64,000 bases of DNA from Haloarcula pellucida. GTDB taxonomy: Archaea; Halobacteriota; Halobacteria; Halobacteriales; Haloarculaceae. The stretch spans positions 310,417-374,416 of the forward strand of contig NZ_BMOU01000002.1 in assembly GCF_014647235.1 (NCBI RefSeq). The letters are read 5' to 3'. The notes below the pieces were generated by a model, which made no database searches, was not told the origin of the DNA, and saw only the letters and a program-made list of their open reading frames with translations. Both the position numbers and the translations under genes were made by a program. This document shows positions 18,763-25,603 of this stretch, piece after piece (positions within the stretch are counted from its first letter, which is position 1; each line of letters opens with the position of its first letter).

Positions 18763-20027
18763 CCGCCCGCGGACCACACGCGCTGTTTCTCCTGTTCGTC
18801 CTCAGCGTCGTGTTCTCCGTCCAGTTCCCGCTCCCGCTGGTCGCCTCGCAGTACGCGTCGGTGAACCTGTCCGATCTCGTCTTGCTGGCGATCGCTGTGC
18901 TGTTCGTCCTCGAACGGCTCCGTGCCGACGACTGGCGACTCTCCCTCTCGCTGCCGTCGCCGACGGCGTGGTTTCTCGTCGCCGGTGGGTGGATGGTCGT
19001 CTCCCTAGCCGCCGCGGTCGTTCGCTCGCCGGACGTCGCCGCGGTCAACGCCCTGTGGACGCTGAAGTGGTTCGAGGTGACCGTCCTGTTCGTTCTCGCG
19101 CAGGCCTTCGCTGACCGTGTCGACTGGAACGCGTTGCTCGTCGTCCTTTCGGGAGCCGGCGTCGTCGTCGCGGTCACGACTGTCGTTCGCACCGTGTCGA
19201 CCTCCGGGTTCACCCGGGTGACGGTGTTCTGGCACAACCCGAACACGCTCGCGGTGTTTCTCGCCCTGCCCGCGCTCCTCTGTCTGGCACACGGTGCCGG
19301 CCGGATCAGAGAACGGCCGCTAGAGGCGCTTGTCGCTGCCCTCGGAGGACTCTGCTGCCTTCTCGCTGTCGTCTCGACGGGGTCACGCTCGGGTCTCATC
19401 ACGCTCGTCGCCGGTGTGGCTGTCACCGTCGTCCTCTCGTACCGTCGTCTCTCCGTCTCGCTACTCGTCGGCGGCGTCGGGACGGGTATCGCCGCCGGCG
19501 GCGTCCTCCTCACGACGCGCCCCAAACTGCTCGGGCGGTTCCTGCCGACCATCGCGTTTCGAGACGGAACTATCGTCTTCAGCGGTCCCGGAACCGGTGC
19601 AATATACTCCCGGTACGAACTCACACGAAAGGCGCTCGGCCTCTGGACGGATCGTCCGGTGTTCGGCTACGGGTGGTTCGCCTCGCCGGAGAACCCCACA
19701 GTTAGTTTTCTCGATGTCTTCTACACGCAGGTACTCGTCGACCTCGGACTCGTTGGGTTCGTCCTCGTCGGTGCGTTCTATCTGGTTTTGGTTCGGGCGT
19801 TCGTCGTCCAGCGGACGACGACGTCGCTCGCGGTACCCACTGCCGGGGCGGCGTGGCTGGTCGGTCTCCTCGCGGCGGGTATCGGCGGCGGCCATCCGCG
19901 CATTCCCCGCATCATGTTCCTCCTCGTCCTCGTCCTCGTCGCGGCCAACCGTCTCCGGATATGCGGGACGGCTCCGAGTGGGCGACCGGGACGCCCGTCT
20001 CGCGGACGCTCGTTTCGCAACGATTAA
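18759..20027 (+). CDS. O-antigen ligase / polymerase-like polytopic membrane protein
   Basis: The 422-aa protein contains about 10-12 hydrophobic helices. The long periplasm-facing loop region (about residues 265-310) with VFSGPGTGAIYSRYELTRKA and PVFGYGWFASPENP matches the Wzy_C/RfaL family, where Arg and Gly-x-G residues of this loop take part in glycan transfer. Its role would be polymerising repeat units or ligating the finished glycan to a carrier. It closes the glycan island, 35 bp before tRNA-Pro. Confidence 0.82.
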   Translation: MTARGPHALFLLFVLSVVFSVQFPLPLVASQYASVNLSDLVLLAIAVLFVLERLRADDWRLSLSLPSPTAWFLVAGGWMVVSLAAAVVRSPDVAAVNALWTLKWFEVTVLFVLAQAFADRVDWNALLVVLSGAGVVVAVTTVVRTVSTSGFTRVTVFWHNPNTLAVFLALPALLCLAHGAGRIRERPLEALVAALGGLCCLLAVVSTGSRSGLITLVAGVAVTVVLSYRRLSVSLLVGGVGTGIAAGGVLLTTRPKLLGRFLPTIAFRDGTIVFSGPGTGAIYSRYELTRKALGLWTDRPVFGYGWFASPENPTVSFLDVFYTQVLVDLGLVGFVLVGAFYLVLVRAFVVQRTTTSLAVPTAGAAWLVGLLAAGIGGGHPRIPRIMFLLVLVLVAANRLRICGTAPSGRPGRPSRGRSFRND

Positions 20028-20062
20028 ACCGTCCCTCCCCGTTCGTTCAGATGCTATCGCAC

Positions 20063-20135
20063 GGGCCGGTGGGGTAGCCTGGTATCCTTCGGCCTTCGGG
20101 TGGCCGTAACCGCGATTCGAATTCGCGCCGGCCCA
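20063..20135 (+). tRNA. tRNA-Pro (anticodon CGG)
   Basis: A complete cloverleaf can be drawn. The acceptor GGGCCGG (20063-20069) pairs with CCGGCCC (20128-20134), with A73 as discriminator. The anticodon stem CGGCC/GGCCG encloses loop TTCGGGT, giving anticodon CGG at 20097-20099. The T arm is CGCGA-TTCGAAT-TCGCG. CCA is not encoded and no intron is seen. The 3' part from the T loop on is the element's attachment site, so the tRNA gene is kept intact by integration. Confidence 0.95.
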
Positions 20136-20154
20136 CTACCTACAAACCCTTTTT
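20116..20154 (+). repeat. attL: left attachment repeat in the tRNA-Pro 3' end
   Basis: A 39-bp segment starting in the T loop (TTCGAATTCGCGCCGG) and running 19 bases past the tRNA to a TTTTT tract is repeated at 45015-45053 with a single mismatch (C20132 versus T45031). This is the expected product of tyrosine-integrase recombination at a tRNA 3' end. Confidence 0.92.
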
Positions 20155-20199
20155 CCCGGGTTTCCTGACAGTTAGCGGCCGTTCTACGGGGTGGTCCGC

Positions 20200-20313
20200 A
20201 TGAGCCTCTCCGACCGTAGCGAGCGGCTCATTTGCGACACCTGTGGCGAGGTTATCGACGAACCGTTCCAGCGCTGTCCAGCGACCGACGACGGTCGGAG
20301 GTGTCGGCCATGA
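20200..20313 (+). CDS. 37-aa zinc-finger microprotein
   Basis: The first gene inside attL. It encodes LICDTCGEVIDEPFQRCP and a final RRCRP, i.e. a CxxC pair followed by two more cysteines, likely binding one zinc. It overlaps the next start by ATGA. The same start region and ERLIC-x2-CG sequence recur just after attR in the decayed sibling element, which supports real coding. Function unknown; in haloarchaea such small zinc fingers often act as regulators. Confidence 0.7.
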   Translation: MSLSDRSERLICDTCGEVIDEPFQRCPATDDGRRCRP

Positions 20314-20645
20314 CGCTGACGCTCGAAACTCCCTGCAACACGAAGGGTAAATGGCTCACCTGTCCCACCGACTCGCGCCGTGCTGACGACCGCGAGTACT
20401 GCGGACAGTGTTTCCCCGACGGTGAGGACAGCGTTGCAGAGTTCGGCGTCGAGACGTACCTCCTCACGTTCAAGAACGGCACGAGGCTCCACCGGAGCGT
20501 CGACACCGGCGAAGAGGCCGATACGTCCGGGTTCGGCGACCACGACTACCCCGACGAGCGACTCGCCGACAAACTCGCGAGCGACGACGTGACGCTCGAC
20601 CACGAGTTCGAGTGGGACCGTCAGCGGTCGGGAGGTGACGCGTAG
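20310..20645 (+). CDS. Hypothetical cysteine-containing protein (111 aa)
   Basis: Starts at ATG 20310, overlapping the previous stop. The N-terminal half has CNTKGKWLTCPTDSRR and REYCGQCFPDGED, four cysteines that could form a zinc site; the rest is an acidic alpha/beta stretch (YLLTFKNGTRLHRSVDTG). A truncated copy (TDSRGVDGYDLCGQYFPDG) survives in the remnant beyond attR at about 45,255, so the gene is a conserved part of this element family. No function recognised. Confidence 0.7.
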   Translation: MTLTLETPCNTKGKWLTCPTDSRRADDREYCGQCFPDGEDSVAEFGVETYLLTFKNGTRLHRSVDTGEEADTSGFGDHDYPDERLADKLASDDVTLDHEFEWDRQRSGGDA

Positions 20646-21134
20646 ATGGGCGACCACGAACAGAGTCGCCTCGATGTCGGCGACACGCGGAAGCCCATCG
20701 TCGTCAAAGAGCAACGTCGGGTCACGTCGGGTGACCTCGCGGCGCTCGCGATGTGCGCCCATCGCTACGACCCCGACGACCTCGCCGGGTGGTACACCCA
20801 CGAGTTCGGGGACGTGCTCCGCCAGTGGATAACCTCGAACGTTGGGAACGTCATCGCACGTCTCTCGCCGCACTGCGAGGATACTCGTGGCGACCTGCCG
20901 CCACTACATCCTGCCGACGACTTGTGGGTCGGTGAGGTCGATACCGGGCCGGAACAGGCCACGCTCGTGACCGACGGCGGTCAGTCTACGGACGGTACTG
21001 AGCGGACTCTCTACTGCCATCGGTGCGACGCGGATACGGTCCACACTTCCGACGGCAACGGGTTCCTGTCGTGCGAGGGTTGCGGAAACCTCCGCGTCGT
21101 AGACACGGCCACTGACCGGGAGGGTTCGCAGTGA
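20646..21134 (+). CDS. Hypothetical protein with C-terminal zinc ribbon (162 aa)
   Basis: The first 100 residues include a conserved-looking segment LAALAMCAHRYDPDDLAGWY and ITSNVGNVIARLSPHC. The C-terminus has LYCHRCDADTVHTSDGNGFL and SCEGCGNLRVV, two CxxC knuckles of a zinc ribbon. It starts directly after the previous stop and overlaps the next GTG start, as part of the tightly packed left operon (20.2-24.5 kb). Unknown function; nucleic-acid binding is plausible from the ribbon. Confidence 0.7.
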   Translation: MGDHEQSRLDVGDTRKPIVVKEQRRVTSGDLAALAMCAHRYDPDDLAGWYTHEFGDVLRQWITSNVGNVIARLSPHCEDTRGDLPPLHPADDLWVGEVDTGPEQATLVTDGGQSTDGTERTLYCHRCDADTVHTSDGNGFLSCEGCGNLRVVDTATDREGSQ

Positions 21135-21685
21135 GCGACTCGTTCGAGTGGAGCGATTCGCGCCGCTTCCTTCATCGCGTTTTCGTCGAGGAGCCTGTCG
21201 GCGTCGTCGAGACCGTCGGCGAGGTTCCGGTCTGTCCTACCTGTCTGCGTGCGTTCGAGGCCAGCAAGTACGGCCCACACATCTGCGAGGACTGCTGGAA
21301 CGAACACATCGAGCGGAAATCCGCTGGTGGTCGACGCTACGTCACTGAACACGGTGAGAAAAAGCACTACTCGCCGCTGTGCCCGCACGTTCGCGGTTCA
21401 CAGTACCGGCTGACGAGCGACGAGAGTTGTGTTTACGGGCGGCTGGGGTCGTGTGGCACTTGTGGTCGCGGCCGGGCCATCTCCGACGGCGGCCGGGAGG
21501 CCTTCGAGTGCGACGGCTGTGGCGAAGCGACGCCCACGGCGAAGCGCTGGCGCTACCTGCCGCCGGGTCAGCCGGATGTGGGAGACCTCCAGTACGACGA
21601 CCTGTGTCCGCAGTGCTCGACCGGGAAAGAGTCCTCGCGACTGTTTCGCGCGGCCGACGACCTCGGAGGTGAGGACGGTGCGTAG
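21131..21685 (+). CDS. Multi-zinc-knuckle hypothetical protein (184 aa)
   Basis: Starts at GTG 21131, overlapping the upstream TGA. Cysteine pairs occur as VCPTCLRAFE with ICEDCW, SPLCPHV, CGTCGRGR with FECDGCGEA, and LCPQCSTGKESSR, so at least two and perhaps three zinc sites are likely. A segment SPLCPHVRGSQYRLTSDE is reminiscent of Ada-like or AdaMTS zinc modules, but I cannot assign it. It belongs to the left operon. A DNA- or RNA-binding role is an inference. Confidence 0.7.
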   Translation: MSDSFEWSDSRRFLHRVFVEEPVGVVETVGEVPVCPTCLRAFEASKYGPHICEDCWNEHIERKSAGGRRYVTEHGEKKHYSPLCPHVRGSQYRLTSDESCVYGRLGSCGTCGRGRAISDGGREAFECDGCGEATPTAKRWRYLPPGQPDVGDLQYDDLCPQCSTGKESSRLFRAADDLGGEDGA

Positions 21686-21803
21686 CATCGCCCGCGAACA
21701 CCTCCTCGGCGCGACGGTGTGGGCCTACGCTGGTGGCGGGGCACGAGTTCGACCGTGGACCGGTGCGGAGCACGCCACGCGACTCGGGAGGGTCGGCGCG
21801 TGA
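21678..21803 (+). CDS. Small hypothetical protein (41 aa)
   Basis: A GTG-initiated frame (GTG at 21678) reading RSIAREHLLGATVWAYAGGG and ending VGA. It overlaps both neighbours by a few bases (8 bp upstream, 4 bp downstream), the arrangement seen throughout this operon, which is the main support for it being translated. No motif recognised. Confidence 0.45.
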   Translation: MRSIAREHLLGATVWAYAGGGARVRPWTGAEHATRLGRVGA

Positions 21804-22306
21804 GTACCAACTCGCTGGCGGACCCGAAGGCTATCGGGACCGACGTGGAGACGCTGGTCATCGACGCGGTCGACGTGCTGAAGGCCGCGACTGACGCGGA
21901 CGACCACTACGACGCGGTGACGACCAGCCTCCTCGAACCGTCGACCGTCGATGCTGGCGTGCCCGTCCTGTGGGCGATGCCGGTCGTCGAGCGCGGCGAG
22001 CGCATCGAAATCAAAGCGTGCGTTCGAGAGCGCTCGAAGGGAACGAGTTCGGCCCACGGTTCGTGGTGTTTCAAAGGCCGCGACGGTGGACAGCACGGCT
22101 GGTTAGTCGATGAGTCCGCGGTCTACGTCTTAGCCGTTTACGACGACGCAGGCGCGTCGAAGGAACTCGTCTCGCTCGCCGTCGTTCCGGCGAGCATCGT
22201 TGACGAGCACCTCCGTGACCGGTGGTACGGTGTCGACCGCCGGGAGGAGACGTGTGCGCAGTTGCGCTGGTCGACGATACTCGAAGACGGAGGTGACGGT
22301 GCGTAA
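21800..22306 (+). CDS. Putative restriction-endonuclease-fold protein (168 aa)
   Basis: Start GTG 21800 overlaps the previous stop. The core has a strand-rich section VVERGERIEIKACVRERSKG, where the E-x-K (EIK) follows a strand, preceded by conserved acids in DDHYDAVTTS. It continues with HGSWCFKGRDGGQHGWLVDE and VYVLAVYDDAG. This order (helix, acidic strand, ExK strand, helix) resembles PD-(D/E)xK nucleases or resolvase-like proteins encoded next to replication genes in haloarchaeal mobile elements. The assignment is tentative because the first catalytic Asp is not obvious. Confidence 0.55.
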   Translation: MSTNSLADPKAIGTDVETLVIDAVDVLKAATDADDHYDAVTTSLLEPSTVDAGVPVLWAMPVVERGERIEIKACVRERSKGTSSAHGSWCFKGRDGGQHGWLVDESAVYVLAVYDDAGASKELVSLAVVPASIVDEHLRDRWYGVDRREETCAQLRWSTILEDGGDGA

Positions 22307-22836
22307 TGCCGTCGACGACGCAGTCGGGAGACCGCCGCGAGCGGATGCGCTGTCCGAATCTCGCCGAGCGAATCGGCGAGGACCCGGCTCGCTGGCTGGA
22401 TGCCGACCTACTGCGGAACGCCGGACGGAAGCAACTCGTCTTCTCGCTCATCAACGGCATCGACAGCCTCGAACGGGTCGCGGCGTGGCACGCCGTCGAG
22501 ATGCGGCTGGCGAACGACCGCTACGCCGACGAAGCCCGGAACCCGCTGGACGAACCGCGGGCGGCGATTCTCCAGCGCCTCGACCAGCGCGAGGAGTGGC
22601 TTCGTTTGAACGGCGAGCGGCCCGACCGGCTCCCGTTCGGGCCACGCGCGTCCTGCGAGTGCTGCGACGCCGACGGGTTCGTGACGGCCGCCGACCTCCG
22701 CGAACGCGACGCTGAGGAGCGGGCGCGACTGAGTGACGGGTACTCGCCCGACGGCGTCGACACCAACAAGACCACTCCGGAAACCGAGACCGCGACGCTC
22801 GGCGCGTACGCCACTGACGGAGGGCAGGACCCATGA
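22306..22836 (+). CDS. Hypothetical helical protein (176 aa)
   Basis: Start ATG 22306 shares its A with the previous TAA (TAATG). The N-terminal 80 residues are alpha-helical, with CPNLAERIGEDPARWLDADL and FSLINGIDSLERVAAWHAVE, a conserved-looking domain. A CECC cluster near residue 115 may bind metal. The C-terminus is low-complexity acidic. It directly precedes and overlaps (4 bp) the putative replication gene, so a replication-accessory role is possible but unproven. Confidence 0.6.
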   Translation: MPSTTQSGDRRERMRCPNLAERIGEDPARWLDADLLRNAGRKQLVFSLINGIDSLERVAAWHAVEMRLANDRYADEARNPLDEPRAAILQRLDQREEWLRLNGERPDRLPFGPRASCECCDADGFVTAADLRERDAEERARLSDGYSPDGVDTNKTTPETETATLGAYATDGGQDP

Positions 22837-24491
22837 CGGGCGTCTCGACAAGTATCGAGGAGGTAATCGACCTTCAGACCCACCGAATCGGCGCGAACCT
22901 CGTGTTTGACGAGGGTGGTCTCTCCCCGTACTGGGCGATGGTCAGTCAGTACGAACCTGACCTGGAAGACGGCGAGGAGACGTTCGTCTTCGACGGCACG
23001 GAGTACGAGGTCGTACGGTCGACCCACTGGAGTGGTAAACTCGAAGCGCCGCCGTCAGCCACGTTCGACGGCGCGATGAACGAGTACAAACTCGGTGTGT
23101 ACGCCGCTGACGACCCGAACGACGAACTCGGCGCGGACTTCACCTTTCGACCGGGATATCCCGAAGCTCGGCACATCGAGACCGGCGAACTCATCGGTGG
23201 GATGCCAACGCAGTGTCCCGAGTCCATCCGCGTACAGGTGGAGTCGACGAACCTCTCGAAGTTCGAGGTGCTGGGGTTGCTCCAGTCGCTCGCGTCGCAC
23301 CTTTCCATCGACGCCGGATACTTCGTCGACGCTCACGAGTGGTCGTCTATCTACGCGCTCGAACTGTACGGGCGCATCCTCCGCGAGGTCGCGACTGGGT
23401 GCATCGGTGGGAAGGGCGGCGTGCTCGAACACCTCGCGCAGTTCTCGAACGGCCGCGGCCGCGGTGAGCACAAGTGGGACCACGAGAAGGTCAAAGCCCA
23501 CTACGAGGCCGTCGCGCTGTCGCCTGACAACTGGAAACGACTCCTGCCCGAACAGACACTCGCGAAGCGACTGAAAGCGTATCAGCCGAAGTGGGTCCGG
23601 TCGGAAGACACGGGTGACGACCCGCTGTACCACCACAAAATCGAGTGTCAGTACTGGTCGGACTACTATCCGAGCGGCGAGTCCGCGATTCAGTGGCAGG
23701 GCTACGACTCTGCAGTCGCGGAGTTCCGCGAAACGGTCGTGAACGCCCTCCACTGGGCGGGCGTCGACTTCTCGCCGGAGTCGGATGTGTGGGTCGACGA
23801 CCCGTATTTCGAGCCGGGACAGGCCGACGACGCGGTCGACGTGTATCCCAACCCGATGCCCGACCTCGAACAGCAGGAACGGGCGGATGCGCTCGACCAA
23901 CTCGCTGGCCCGGAGACCACGGAGGGCGCGTGGGACGTGCTGGTCGCGATGACCGACGGCGGCGGTCGGCACTACCAAGAGGTAGCCGAGGAGGCCGGGA
24001 AATCGGCCTCGACGGTCTACCGTGCGGCCGAGCGGTTCGGCGACATCATCGAGGTCGAGAACGGCATGGTCCGGTTCCGTGACGGTATCGTCCGGGACCA
24101 GATTCGCGAGGTCGCCGAGCGCTGGCAGGCCACGAAGGACGCTACGACCGACGCCCTCCGACGCGTCGCCGACCGTGCCTCGCCGTTCTCTCGTCGCGAT
24201 GACGGTGAACCGTGGGCGCTCGAACGGTGGGCGAACCGTCACGGCATCGTCGTCCACTCGACGAGCGACCCGCTGGAGATGGAACTGAAGCGCCCGGTGT
24301 CGCTTCAGGAGATACTGAAGATACTGCGTTCCGGCCTCGACGCCGCCGAGGCGTCACCACTGCCGACCGACCGCTTCGAGTCCGCGCTCATCGACTGGAA
24401 AGGTCTCGACGGTGAGCTTCGGCGCGACCGCCGCGTCGTCGTCGACGACCGGTTCCTCGGCAAGCACAACGTGGACCGACCCATCTGGTAA
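22833..24491 (+). CDS. Putative replication/partner protein of the element with winged-helix domain (552 aa)
   Basis: The largest left-arm protein. Residues 1-120 are beta-rich; the centre has FEVLGLLQSLASHLSIDAGYFVD and a basic KWDHEKVKAHYEAVALSP; residues 370-430 form a winged-helix-turn-helix (DVLVAMTDGGGRHYQEVAEE, SASTVYRAAERF, VENGMVRFRDGI). This layout matches large conserved proteins of haloarchaeal pleolipovirus-like and plasmid elements that are thought to start replication; no Rep nuclease (HUH) motif is visible. Part of the same domain is preserved in the remnant at 45,330-45,700. It ends the plus-strand operon. Confidence 0.6.
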   Translation: MTGVSTSIEEVIDLQTHRIGANLVFDEGGLSPYWAMVSQYEPDLEDGEETFVFDGTEYEVVRSTHWSGKLEAPPSATFDGAMNEYKLGVYAADDPNDELGADFTFRPGYPEARHIETGELIGGMPTQCPESIRVQVESTNLSKFEVLGLLQSLASHLSIDAGYFVDAHEWSSIYALELYGRILREVATGCIGGKGGVLEHLAQFSNGRGRGEHKWDHEKVKAHYEAVALSPDNWKRLLPEQTLAKRLKAYQPKWVRSEDTGDDPLYHHKIECQYWSDYYPSGESAIQWQGYDSAVAEFRETVVNALHWAGVDFSPESDVWVDDPYFEPGQADDAVDVYPNPMPDLEQQERADALDQLAGPETTEGAWDVLVAMTDGGGRHYQEVAEEAGKSASTVYRAAERFGDIIEVENGMVRFRDGIVRDQIREVAERWQATKDATTDALRRVADRASPFSRRDDGEPWALERWANRHGIVVHSTSDPLEMELKRPVSLQEILKILRSGLDAAEASPLPTDRFESALIDWKGLDGELRRDRRVVVDDRFLGKHNVDRPIW

Positions 24492-24781
24492 GCGGCTCCA
24501 GCACAGAGGCATCACTGTCCTGCGGGTAGTTTCGTTTATATACCAACCGCGTTCCAGCCGGTTCCGGCCCGTAATTTTCCCGGTCGCTCACCTCGCCAGC
24601 GGCGGCCGTCGCGCTCGCTTTCGTACCGGTTGGGCAGGCCACCCTTAGGTAGTGTACCGAACGGTACACAATCCAAATACGCGCCCCTCCCTTCGGTCGG
24701 GCCGCACCCGCAACGCACCCCAGACCGCAATACTACCGCAACCGCACCGCCGCAGAAAATCGGGCAGTCGAAACGGGAGGG
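24492..24781. promoter_or_regulatory. Convergent intergenic region with an 18-bp palindrome
   Basis: A 290-bp gap between convergent operons. It contains a TATA-like TTTATATACC near 24,534 and a perfect palindrome GTGTACCGAACGGTACAC at 24652-24669 (8-bp arms, 2-bp centre). The short centre argues against an RNA hairpin and for a protein-binding site, perhaps an operator or part of an origin. No gene is seen in it. Confidence 0.45.
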
Positions 24782-24880
24782 TTAGAACGAGGTCATTCGA
24801 CCGCAGGCCGGACACCAGCGCTGGGACATCGAGGCACACCGAACGCAGGCGACGAGCGGCACGTCGACCGGCGCGCTCAC
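24782..24880 (-). CDS. 32-aa double-CxxC zinc-finger microprotein
   Basis: Starting at GTG 24880 (overlapping the upstream stop as GTGA) the frame reads PLVACVRCASMSQRWCPACG and ends TSF. The CVRC...CPAC arrangement is a complete treble-clef or zinc-ribbon cysteine set in a minimal protein. It is the last gene of the long minus-strand structural operon. Small size means support rests on the overlap and the cysteine pattern. Confidence 0.65.
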   Translation of the reverse strand: MSAPVDVPLVACVRCASMSQRWCPACGRMTSF

Positions 24881-25092
24881 GCCGCCTCACCTCGCGCCTG
24901 CCACAGACCCATCAACAGCCCCAGCACACCAGCGACGAGTACCCCGAGTGGGTAGTCCCGAATCATCCACCAGTGGATACAGCGGCCGAAGCGGTCGGCC
25001 CAACAGCCGTAGACGGCGTACCGGAGCGTCATCACGACCGCGAAGACGAACCCGACCACCAGCGCCGTGAGCGCGATACGTCTCGCTCTCAC
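24877..25092 (-). CDS. Small membrane protein (71 aa)
   Basis: GTG start at 25092 overlaps the upstream TGA. Two hydrophobic helices are seen: LTALVVGFVFAVVMTLRYAV and PLGVLVAGVLGLLMGLW, separated by a short loop with YGCWADRFGRCIHWW holding two cysteines. Likely a virion or vesicle membrane component, or a holin-like accessory protein, judged only by its place in the membrane-protein operon. Confidence 0.62.
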   Translation of the reverse strand: MRARRIALTALVVGFVFAVVMTLRYAVYGCWADRFGRCIHWWMIRDYPLGVLVAGVLGLLMGLWQARGEAA

Positions 25093-25280
25093 GCGATGAC
25101 CACCCACCCGACTAACAGGAGGACGACGCCGACAACGAGTTTCGTCGGTATCATCCGCAGAATCTTCCGTTCGGCCCGGAACACGAGAATGGCGAAAACC
25201 GCCGTAACGACCCATCCGAGGCCACTCATCACCGAGTCAGGGACGGCCGACAGCGCCGCGGCGAGAGTATCGACTACCAC
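25089..25280 (-). CDS. Small membrane protein (63 aa)
   Basis: Two predicted helices (GLGWVVTAVFAILVF and KLVVGVVLLLVGWVVIA) joined by a basic turn RAERKILRMIP, so both ends may face the same side. It overlaps its neighbours by 4 and 7 bp. No recognised family; part of the element's membrane-protein series. Confidence 0.65.
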   Translation of the reverse strand: MVVDTLAAALSAVPDSVMSGLGWVVTAVFAILVFRAERKILRMIPTKLVVGVVLLLVGWVVIA

Positions 25281-25603
25281 GGTCGGACCTCCTCACGCCG
25301 TTCGGCTCCCGCGAGCGCCAGCACGACGATACCGCCGTACGCGACCTCGCCCGGAACCGACTCAACGGCCAACGGCGAGACCAGTAGCGCGATACCGAGG
25401 ACGAAGAGCGCCTTTCCGAACGTCGGCGCGGCGAGCGTGTCGAGGAACAGCAGTCCGAAGCCCGCCACCATGACAGCAACACCAGCAACGAGCGGTTGGA
25501 GTGTTCCGACGGCGGCGTAGCCACCGAACGCGACCACAGCGCCGAGGACGATAGCCCACGTTGCCGCAGTTCCGAACACCGAGTCGCCTTCGAGAAGGCT
25601 CAT
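25274..25603 (-). CDS. Polytopic membrane protein (109 aa)
   Basis: Three to four hydrophobic segments: AATWAIVLGAVVAFGGYAAV, LVAGVAVMVAGFGLLFLD, ALFVLGIALLVSPLAV and VAYGGIVVLALAG. The tail AERREEVRPW is charged. Start ATG 25603 overlaps the stop of the LamG surface protein (ATGA), so the two are probably translated together and may form a complex in the membrane. No family recognised. Confidence 0.68.
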   Translation of the reverse strand: MSLLEGDSVFGTAATWAIVLGAVVAFGGYAAVGTLQPLVAGVAVMVAGFGLLFLDTLAAPTFGKALFVLGIALLVSPLAVESVPGEVAYGGIVVLALAGAERREEVRPW

